From NCBI RefSeq assembly GCF_018325905.1, contig NZ_AP021901.1, positions 1 to 64,000 of the forward strand: a DNA stretch of 64,000 nucleotides, given 5' to 3'. The notes below the pieces were generated by a model that saw only the letters and a program-made list of their open reading frames with translations, did no database searches and was not told the origin of the DNA. Positions 57,816-64,000 of this stretch are shown in pieces. Both the position numbers and the translations under genes were made by a program. This DNA is from Pseudomonas sp. St316 (GTDB lineage Bacteria; Pseudomonadota; Gammaproteobacteria; Pseudomonadales; Pseudomonadaceae). Positions within the stretch are counted from its first letter, which is position 1. Each line of letters begins with the position of its first letter.

Positions 57816-59902
57816 GCGACGACGCCGAACGCTGGAGAGAGAAATACCTCAAGAGTATCGAACAGCAGGAAAAGCTCGAGCGCCGCTGGGAGGCTCGGCT
57901 CGACTTGCTGCGGCGTGGCCTGGTGCGCAGCACCCTGGCCGCCGAGGGCACTGACCGGGCTGTCGATCAATGCATGAAAGAGATGCGCGAGGTGGTGCGC
58001 ACCGATGACATGGATGCTGGCCTCGCTGCCCTGCTGCCGCGCCTGGAAAAAGCCGTGCTCGATTCCGAGCAACGCCGCGAAACCCGGGTCGAGCAAACGA
58101 GCACCGCGTTGATCGCCCTGGTTGCCCAGTTGCAGAGCCTGCCGCTGCCCAAGGAAGTCAGCCGGGCGCTGAAGAAGTTTGCCAAGCAACTGGAGGATCG
58201 GGCCGGCCAGGCTCGGGAGATTCCGCTGCTGCTCAGCGAATTGAGCGGTTTGCAAGGCAAGGCACTCAATGCCTTGGATGCCCCTGTCGAACCGAGTCGC
58301 CCTAGCCTGCTGCAACGGCTGTTTGGTGGCCAAGGCCATGAGGACGCGACGCCCCAACCCCACGAGCCAAACCAGGCCAGCGTGGCGCCTGCGTCAGAAA
58401 CGGCCCTGCCTGTAGCCGTGGCGCCGGCAACGACCGCAGAATCCGCAGCACCAGCACCAGCACCAGCACCAGCACCAGCACCAGCACCAGCACCAGCACC
58501 GCAGCCATCGGTGGCAGAGCAAGCGCCAGCGTTGGAGGCGGCGCCCGAAGCGGTTGCCCTGACTGCGCCGCAGATCCAGATCGCTCCAGCGCCCGCTCCA
58601 ACACCTGCGGCCGAAGTGGTTCAGCCCGCCAGTGAAGCGGACGACGAAGCAACCGAGCCCGAGCCGCTGCCGTCGCCGGTCGCCGAAGAACCTCCGAGTG
58701 CGGCGCCCACACTCGAGAATCCCGACGAGCTGATGCCCCAGGAGCCTAGCCAGGCCCTGCCCGTCCCCTCGCCGCCGCCCGCGGAGCTCGATGAGCCCCT
58801 GGCGGCCGTCGATGTGGCTGACGCCCAATACGCCCTGCCCGACTCGCCGGAGCCGTCCTACAGCTCGGTCGCCAAGCATATCGAAGACACGCTGTTGGGC
58901 CTCTTGGGCGACCTGACCTTGCCCGAGCGTCATCGACCACAAGCCGAAGCCATGTGTGAGCGTCTGCGAAATGGCTTGAACTGGTACGAATTGTTGCCGA
59001 TCCTCGATGATCTGGCCGTGCTGATGCTGGCCATCACGGACTCCGGCCAGCATGAATTCGAAGCGTACCTGCAGCGCCTCAATGATCGGCTCGAGTCATT
59101 CCAGAGCAGTCTGCAGGCCGCCAGTGAAGACCACGCCGAAAACCTGTCCGCCTCCAGGGAAATGGACACCCAGATTCGTGAGAAGGTGGACGGCCTGCAA
59201 AGCAGCGTGAAGGAAGCCGATGACCTGGAAAGCCTCAAGCAGGTGCTCGAGAATCACCTCGAAGGCTTGCTCGGCACCATGGACCACCACCGCCAGCAAC
59301 GCGATCAACGCGAGCAGGAGGTCTCGGCTCGCCTGAAAAGCCTGGCCGATCGCGTTGCGCTGATGGAGCAGGATGCCCAGGTCGTGCGGGAGAATCTCGA
59401 GGAACAGCGGCAAAAAGCCCTGATCGATCCGCTCACCGGCCTGCCCAACCGCGCCGCCTGGTCCGAGCGCCTGGAGCATGAAGTCGCCCAGTGGCAACAA
59501 CACGGCAACAGCTTGCTGCTGGCTATGCTCGATCTCGATCATTTCAAGCGCATCAATGACAACTATGGCCATCTGGCCGGTGACCGGGTGTTGAAACTCA
59601 TCGCCTCGGTCCTGCGCAAACGCCTGCGTGGCGGCGATTTCATTGCGCGTTTTGGTGGCGAGGAGTTTGTGCTGCTGGTGCCCAATACCTCCCTGACGGC
59701 CGGCGCCAAGCTGGCCGAGGCGCTGCGCCTGGCCATCGAAGCCTGTCCGTTTCATTTCAAAGGCGAGCCGGTGACGGTGACGGTATCCATTGGCCTGACC
59801 GCCTTCAAACCAGGCGAACACAGCGATTTGGTGCTTAAAAGAGCCGATCAGGCGCTTTATCGGGCAAAAAATTCCGGGCGCAACCATGTGGAATTAGGCT
59901 AA
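57812..59902 (+). CDS. dgcH: Diguanylate cyclase DgcH
   Basis: A 696-residue cytoplasmic diguanylate cyclase, the PA5487/DgcH orthologue by order and domain plan. A helical N-terminal region (about 1-165) is followed by a long Ala/Pro-rich linker (about 190-330) that includes a nine-copy hexanucleotide repeat. A helical sensor-like part and coiled coil (about 340-530) precede the GGDEF domain (DPLTGLPNRAAWSERLEHE; GGEEF), with an RGGD I-site five residues upstream. It makes c-di-GMP. Confidence 0.92.
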   Translation: MSDDAERWREKYLKSIEQQEKLERRWEARLDLLRRGLVRSTLAAEGTDRAVDQCMKEMREVVRTDDMDAGLAALLPRLEKAVLDSEQRRETRVEQTSTALIALVAQLQSLPLPKEVSRALKKFAKQLEDRAGQAREIPLLLSELSGLQGKALNALDAPVEPSRPSLLQRLFGGQGHEDATPQPHEPNQASVAPASETALPVAVAPATTAESAAPAPAPAPAPAPAPAPAPQPSVAEQAPALEAAPEAVALTAPQIQIAPAPAPTPAAEVVQPASEADDEATEPEPLPSPVAEEPPSAAPTLENPDELMPQEPSQALPVPSPPPAELDEPLAAVDVADAQYALPDSPEPSYSSVAKHIEDTLLGLLGDLTLPERHRPQAEAMCERLRNGLNWYELLPILDDLAVLMLAITDSGQHEFEAYLQRLNDRLESFQSSLQAASEDHAENLSASREMDTQIREKVDGLQSSVKEADDLESLKQVLENHLEGLLGTMDHHRQQRDQREQEVSARLKSLADRVALMEQDAQVVRENLEEQRQKALIDPLTGLPNRAAWSERLEHEVAQWQQHGNSLLLAMLDLDHFKRINDNYGHLAGDRVLKLIASVLRKRLRGGDFIARFGGEEFVLLVPNTSLTAGAKLAEALRLAIEACPFHFKGEPVTVTVSIGLTAFKPGEHSDLVLKRADQALYRAKNSGRNHVELG
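58446..58500 (+). repeat. Hexanucleotide microsatellite in dgcH
   Basis: About nine tandem AGCACC units encode alternating Pro-Ala. The period is six, so gains or losses keep the frame and only alter linker length. Confidence 0.93.
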
Positions 59903-60005
59903 GGGCTAATTGTTCCAATTTGTTTAATATCGCCGCGCGCACCGGATCATCGCGAGGCGATACGTTACACTGTTGCATTACCTCCAGTACGTATTGCCTT
60001 CCACC

Positions 60006-60785
60006 ATGAAATTTTTCTCGCTCATTGTTTCTTTATTTATCCTGGCCGGCTGCACCAGCGGCCCGCGATTCGACACCAGCCATCCATCCGTCAACCATGA
60101 CAACCGTATCCAATTCGTGGTGGTGCATTACACCTCGGCTTCCCTGGAGCGCTCACTGGCCCTGCTGACTCATGGCGAAGTCAGTTCCCATTACCTGATC
60201 GGCGACGATAAAGACGCGACCCTCTACAAACTGGTGGATGAAAGCCGACGCGCCTGGCACGCCGGGGAAAGTGAATGGGAAGGCCGGACCTGGCTCAATT
60301 CCAGTTCCATCGGCATCGAAATCGTCAATCCGGGTTATGTCGACACGCCCACCGGGCGCCTCTGGTACCCCTACAGCGAAGCCCAGGTCCAGGCCTTGAT
60401 CGTATTGCTCAAGGACATCATCCAGCGCAACGGGATCAACCCGCGCAGCATCATCGGCCACAGCGACATCGCGCCCCTGCGCAAACTCGATCCGGGCCCG
60501 CTGTTCCCTTGGAAGCGCCTGGCGCAAGCCGGCTTGGGGGTCTGGCCGGACGAACAGGCCGTGGCCCGCCAGCAGGCCGTCTTCGCGCCACAGCTGCCGC
60601 CTGCCAGTTGGTTCCAGGCCGAGCTGGCCCGCCTGGGCTACCCGACGCCGCAGACCGGTGAGTGGGACGTCGCCACCCACCATGTGCTGGCCGCCTTCCA
60701 GATGCACTACCGACCGACCCGCTTCGATGGCACGCCGGATGCGCAAAGCGCGGCGATCCTGCAGGTGCTCAACCAGACAAAATAA
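60006..60785 (+). CDS. ampDh2: N-acetylmuramoyl-L-alanine amidase AmpDh2 (lipoprotein)
   Basis: A 259-residue periplasmic amidase anchored in the outer membrane. The signal ends in lipobox LAGC. The amidase_2 domain has QFVVVHYTSASLERS (zinc His), RRAWHAGESEW, and IIGHSDIAPLRKLDPG (zinc His and Asp). The C-terminal about 70 residues are a peptidoglycan-binding domain (FQAELARLGYPTPQTGEWD). It cleaves anhydro- and intact muropeptides. The start at 60006 (MKFFSLIV) gives the signal peptide. It is next to kinB in P. aeruginosa. Confidence 0.92.
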   Translation: MKFFSLIVSLFILAGCTSGPRFDTSHPSVNHDNRIQFVVVHYTSASLERSLALLTHGEVSSHYLIGDDKDATLYKLVDESRRAWHAGESEWEGRTWLNSSSIGIEIVNPGYVDTPTGRLWYPYSEAQVQALIVLLKDIIQRNGINPRSIIGHSDIAPLRKLDPGPLFPWKRLAQAGLGVWPDEQAVARQQAVFAPQLPPASWFQAELARLGYPTPQTGEWDVATHHVLAAFQMHYRPTRFDGTPDAQSAAILQVLNQTK

Positions 60786-60857
60786 TGACGCCCGTCTGAC
60801 GAATCGGGCCAAATCCAAATCAGAAGCTATAACTCATTGGTAACTTTCGGATTACCC

Positions 60858-62474
60858 ATGATGACGGCTGCCCGCGAAACCCTACACAGCTGGCTCCATC
60901 GCCCCGCTTTCCTGGCGATGGTGGCAACTGCCCTAAGTACTGTCCTGTTGCTGGCGGGGAGTCTGCTCGTGGTCGTGCAGCAGATCCAGCAGCGTGAAAG
61001 CGACCAGATGAATGCCCAGGGCGAGCGCTTTCTGCAGCGCCTGGAACAGCTGTTCGGGCAACTGCGTGAAAGCCTCGATGACCTGCAAAACCAGCCGTTG
61101 CGCGGATGCGACGACGACATGATCGCCACATTGCGACAGGTCAGCTTCAACTACCGCTTTGTCTATGAGGCGGAGTATATCGATGGCAGCGGCGTCTGCT
61201 CCAATCGTCCACGCCAGAGCGGATTGCCAGTGACCCGCCCGCCCGATATCCGCGGGCCGACCTACAATTACTGGCTCAACACCACCACAGAGCCCGACGA
61301 AGACCGCGCGGCCTTGATGCTGGGGCGCGGCAACTTTCGGGTGGCCACGTCCCGCGGGCATTTGACCGATGTGGTCGATTTACCACCGGGCAGCAGCCTG
61401 CTGGTCGTCCTGGATAACGGTAAACGGGCCATTCCCGTGCTCGGGACGGACCAGCACTGGCCGCCGGTCGAGCCTTGGCCACCGAAAAGCCACAGTGCCT
61501 TGCAAGTGACACAGAACCGGCTGATCTATCGAATGCCGACCGACAGCCCGGTCTATCAACTGGTGCTGATCGCCCAGCGCAACGGTTTTCAGGTTCCGAC
61601 CAATGCCTGGTGGATGCTGCCCATCAGCCTGATGCTGGGCTTGGGGATTGGTTTCCAGGTGTTTCTGCTGGCGCGCCAGCGCCAGTCCATGGACGCCGAA
61701 CTGCATGGGGCCATCCGGCGTGGTGAATTGCAGGTGCTTTACCAGCCGATTTTCGACCTGAGCAGTCGCAACTGCGTCGGGGCTGAGGCCTTGCTGCGCT
61801 GGCGACGACCGGACGGCACCCTGACCAGCCCGGACCTGTTTATCCCGATGGCCGAGAACACCGGGCAGATCCGCCAGATCACCGATTTCGTGCTGCAGCG
61901 GCTGTTCGATCAATTGGGCCAGCTGTTGCGGGCCAATCCGCAGCTGTATATCTCGGTGAATCTGGCGGCCTGCGATGTGATGGTGCCGCGTATTGGTGAG
62001 GTGATCGCCCGCCTGTTGGCGCTGCATCGCGTGTCGGCGCACCAGATTGCCTTCGAAGTGACCGAGCGTGGGTTGGTCGATGTGTTGGTCGCCCGGGATA
62101 ACCTGCAATCGCTGCGCGACGTCGGGCATCAGGTGTTGATCGACGATTTCGGTACTGGTTATTGCAGCCTGGCCTACCTGCAAACCCTGCCGGTGGACTG
62201 CTTGAAAATCGACAAGGCCTTTATCGACGCCTTGGGCCACGATGCCGCCAGCAGCGGCGTGGCCCCGCATATCATTCGCATGGCCCATGCGTTGCAACTC
62301 AAGGTGATCGCCGAAGGCATCGAGCATGAAGCCCAGGCTTCCTATTTGAGCAGCGAAGGGGTGAGGTTCGGCCAGGGCTGGTTGTTCGCCCATGCCCTCA
62401 GCGCGGTGCAGCTCATCGAACTGATTACCCGTGGCCGACGCCTGCGTGGCCGCCGCCTAGATGACGAGGCCTGA
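60858..62474 (+). CDS. CSS-motif EAL-domain c-di-GMP phosphodiesterase
   Basis: A 538-residue inner-membrane protein. A transmembrane helix (about 20-45) leads to a periplasmic domain (about 46-255) with CSS-type cysteines (RGCDDD and GVCSNRP), then a second helix (WWMLPISLMLGLGIGFQVFLL) and an EAL domain. Catalytic motifs are intact: GAEALLRWRRPDG, NLAAC, FEVTERG, DDFGTGYCSLAYL, KIDKAFID and EGIE. It degrades c-di-GMP; in known CSS-EAL proteins activity depends on periplasmic disulfide status (DsbA), encoded nearby. The ATG pair at 60858/60861 is the likely start. Confidence 0.88.
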   Translation: MMTAARETLHSWLHRPAFLAMVATALSTVLLLAGSLLVVVQQIQQRESDQMNAQGERFLQRLEQLFGQLRESLDDLQNQPLRGCDDDMIATLRQVSFNYRFVYEAEYIDGSGVCSNRPRQSGLPVTRPPDIRGPTYNYWLNTTTEPDEDRAALMLGRGNFRVATSRGHLTDVVDLPPGSSLLVVLDNGKRAIPVLGTDQHWPPVEPWPPKSHSALQVTQNRLIYRMPTDSPVYQLVLIAQRNGFQVPTNAWWMLPISLMLGLGIGFQVFLLARQRQSMDAELHGAIRRGELQVLYQPIFDLSSRNCVGAEALLRWRRPDGTLTSPDLFIPMAENTGQIRQITDFVLQRLFDQLGQLLRANPQLYISVNLAACDVMVPRIGEVIARLLALHRVSAHQIAFEVTERGLVDVLVARDNLQSLRDVGHQVLIDDFGTGYCSLAYLQTLPVDCLKIDKAFIDALGHDAASSGVAPHIIRMAHALQLKVIAEGIEHEAQASYLSSEGVRFGQGWLFAHALSAVQLIELITRGRRLRGRRLDDEA

Positions 62475-62493
62475 GTCTCCTCAGGCCATGAGC

Positions 62494-64000
62494 TCAGACC
62501 GCCAGCGCCATGTAGAACTGTGTGCCCTGCCCCGGCCTTGAATAAACGCCCATGCGCCCGCCGTGGAGCTGGACGATCTCCTTGCACAGCGCCAGGCCGA
62601 GGCCAGCACCACCCTTCTTGCGTCCGACCTGGACGAAAGGTTCGAAGATCCGTCCCTGCTGGCCGTAGGCAATGCCTTCACCGTTGTCTTCGACACTGAT
62701 GATCACCCGCTCACCGTGACGCCGGGCTTGCAAGCGGATCTGGCCGTTTTCGGCGGTGTGGCGCAGGGCGTTATCGATCAGGTTATCGAGCACGCGATCC
62801 AGTTGCGCAGCGTCGGCATGCAGTCGCGGGAGCGGGCCCTGGATCGCCACGAGCAGCTCGATACCCTTGGTTTTAGCCTGCTCGGCAAACCGCAGCCGGG
62901 CCGCTTCCAAGAGCTCGTCGATGGAACAAGGTGCCAGGGTCAGCTTCTGCAGGCCGTTCTGGTAGCGAGAGAAGTTCAGCAGGTCATTGATGAGCTGCAT
63001 CAGTCGCTGCATTTCTTCGGTGACGGTGTTGAGCAGGTCGGCCTCGCGCGACTCCTCTGGAAAATGAAGGCGCTCCCGTAACAGGCCGAAGGCCATGTGC
63101 ATGCCCGTCACGGGCGTGCGCAGCTCATGGGAGGCGCGCAAGACGAACTCGCTGCGCACCCGTTCGAAGGCGCGTTGTTCGGTCACGTCATGCAGCACCA
63201 TGACCGCGCCGAGAATGTGGCCTTGGGTATGACTGACCGGGGTGAGGCTGTAGGTGAGCAGCCGCGACTCGCCATCCACTTCGATGCTCAGGTCTTGCGG
63301 CGCGCGCTCCAGGCTTCTACCGCGCAGGACCAGGTGCAATTCTTCATCCAGTTCAAGGCGTCCCAGCGCCTCGCCCAGTCCTTGGCCCAGGCGCTCCTCA
63401 TCCCAGCCCAATTGACGCTGGGCCACCGGGTTGAGGTGCTCCAGTTGACCTTGGCGGTCGATCATCAGCAAGCCGTCGTCGATGCTGTCGAGCACCGCTT
63501 GCAAACGTTGCTGGCCGGCGAGCAGCTCATCGACGTTGGTGGCCTGATGCTCACGCAAGGCCTCGGCCATGACCCCGAAGCGACGGGTCAGGAGATTCAA
63601 CTCAGCGGCCGAGGAAACGGGTAGCGTAATCTCGAAATTGCCTTGGCCGATGTCGTCCGCCGCTGCGGCCAGTGCCTCGATCGGCGCGCCGAAACGTCGG
63701 GCAATGCCATGGGCCGTGATAAACCCGATGATCAGCACCGCAAACCCCACCAACCCCAGCAGTCCGGAAATCCACATCGCGCGTTCACGGGTGCGGTCCT
63801 GGGTTTCACTGATGTTGGTCAGGGCCTGGCGATAGCCCTCGATCAACCCGTTGCGCAGCACGTTGAATTTTTCGGTGAGGTCCTTGATGTTCGTGAGCTG
63901 GCTCGGCTGCTGGCGAGACGCGGTGAAGGCTTCAAAAAAATCAACGTAGTCGGCCTTGGCCCTGCTGAAGCTGACTGCCGCATCGTCCAGCGCTCGTTCG
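62494..64000 (-). CDS. kinB: Sensor histidine kinase KinB, 5' end outside the window
   Basis: The C-terminal about 500 residues of a membrane kinase; the frame runs open to the window edge at 64000, so the N-terminus is missing. Visible parts are a periplasmic tail, a transmembrane helix (WISGLLGLVGFAVLIIGFIT), HAMP (RRFGAPIEALAAAADDIGQGNF), PAS (QAVLDSIDDGLLMIDRQGQL), H-box ASHELRTPVTGM, N-box DNLIDNALRHTA and G-boxes DNGEGIA/GAGLGLALCKEI. With AlgB, KinB controls alginate and envelope stress in Pseudomonas. Neighbouring ampDh2 matches the PA5484-5485 order. Confidence 0.9.
   Translation of the reverse strand, partial: ERALDDAAVSFSRAKADYVDFFEAFTASRQQPSQLTNIKDLTEKFNVLRNGLIEGYRQALTNISETQDRTRERAMWISGLLGLVGFAVLIIGFITAHGIARRFGAPIEALAAAADDIGQGNFEITLPVSSAAELNLLTRRFGVMAEALREHQATNVDELLAGQQRLQAVLDSIDDGLLMIDRQGQLEHLNPVAQRQLGWDEERLGQGLGEALGRLELDEELHLVLRGRSLERAPQDLSIEVDGESRLLTYSLTPVSHTQGHILGAVMVLHDVTEQRAFERVRSEFVLRASHELRTPVTGMHMAFGLLRERLHFPEESREADLLNTVTEEMQRLMQLINDLLNFSRYQNGLQKLTLAPCSIDELLEAARLRFAEQAKTKGIELLVAIQGPLPRLHADAAQLDRVLDNLIDNALRHTAENGQIRLQARRHGERVIISVEDNGEGIAYGQQGRIFEPFVQVGRKKGGAGLGLALCKEIVQLHGGRMGVYSRPGQGTQFYMALAV

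Overview
This window is the origin-proximal end of a Pseudomonas chromosome, most probably from the P. fluorescens group. It opens with oriC DnaA boxes, then dnaA-dnaN-recF-gyrB. It is GC-rich, carries fluorescens-type REP/REPIN repeats, and encodes orthologues of blocks known from P. aeruginosa as PA0001-PA0011 and PA5505-PA5484. No rRNA, tRNA or CRISPR array was recognised.

Layout. (1) 1-16.8 kb: replication genes with two parS-like sites inside recF, a GabP-type permease, a divergent response regulator/histidine kinase pair, a PlsC-type acyltransferase, gmhB, glyS, glyQ, divergent tag, and a lipid A acyltransferase. (2) 16.9-18.3 kb: a tandem array of ten 135-137 bp units plus one partial unit, each unit a complete REPIN (two inverted REPs) with spacer. 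(3) 18.3-20.7 kb: FAD oxidoreductase, VOC protein and SDR dehydrogenase. (4) 20.7-29.8 kb: a compact accessory cluster of lipid-type enzymes. It holds a PAP2-desaturase fusion, two GNAT proteins, an alpha/beta hydrolase, a PF10118-type di-iron protein, a second desaturase, a GH3-family adenylating/conjugating enzyme and a Rieske oxygenase with a one-base frameshift. This is the best candidate for an undescribed system: its content suggests synthesis or tailoring of a desaturated acyl (perhaps acyl-amino acid) metabolite or an unusual membrane lipid. (5) 29.8-40.5 kb: accessory material with a diguanylate cyclase, an extra signal peptidase I, small lipoproteins, an LprI-like protein, immunity-like hypothetical genes, and a repeated structured element linked to a DUF6124 gene. 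(6) 40.7-64 kb: conserved backbone with metQIN, katE, the zinc regulon znuBC-zur/znuA, thrB, polA, a probable ErsA sRNA, engB, cytochromes c5 and c4, dsbA, an EEP phosphatase, dgcH, ampDh2, an EAL phosphodiesterase and the 3' part of kinB, which runs off the window.

How the parts relate. The backbone modules are replication and segregation, envelope lipids (PlsC, HtrB/LpxL, GmhB), methionine and zinc uptake, periplasmic redox (DsbA, cytochromes) and c-di-GMP/alginate signalling (DgcH, EAL protein, KinB, ErsA). The accessory genes lie exactly between the PA0011-like and PA5505-like blocks. Gene calls rest on protein motifs recognised by eye; functions proposed for the lipid cluster are inference.
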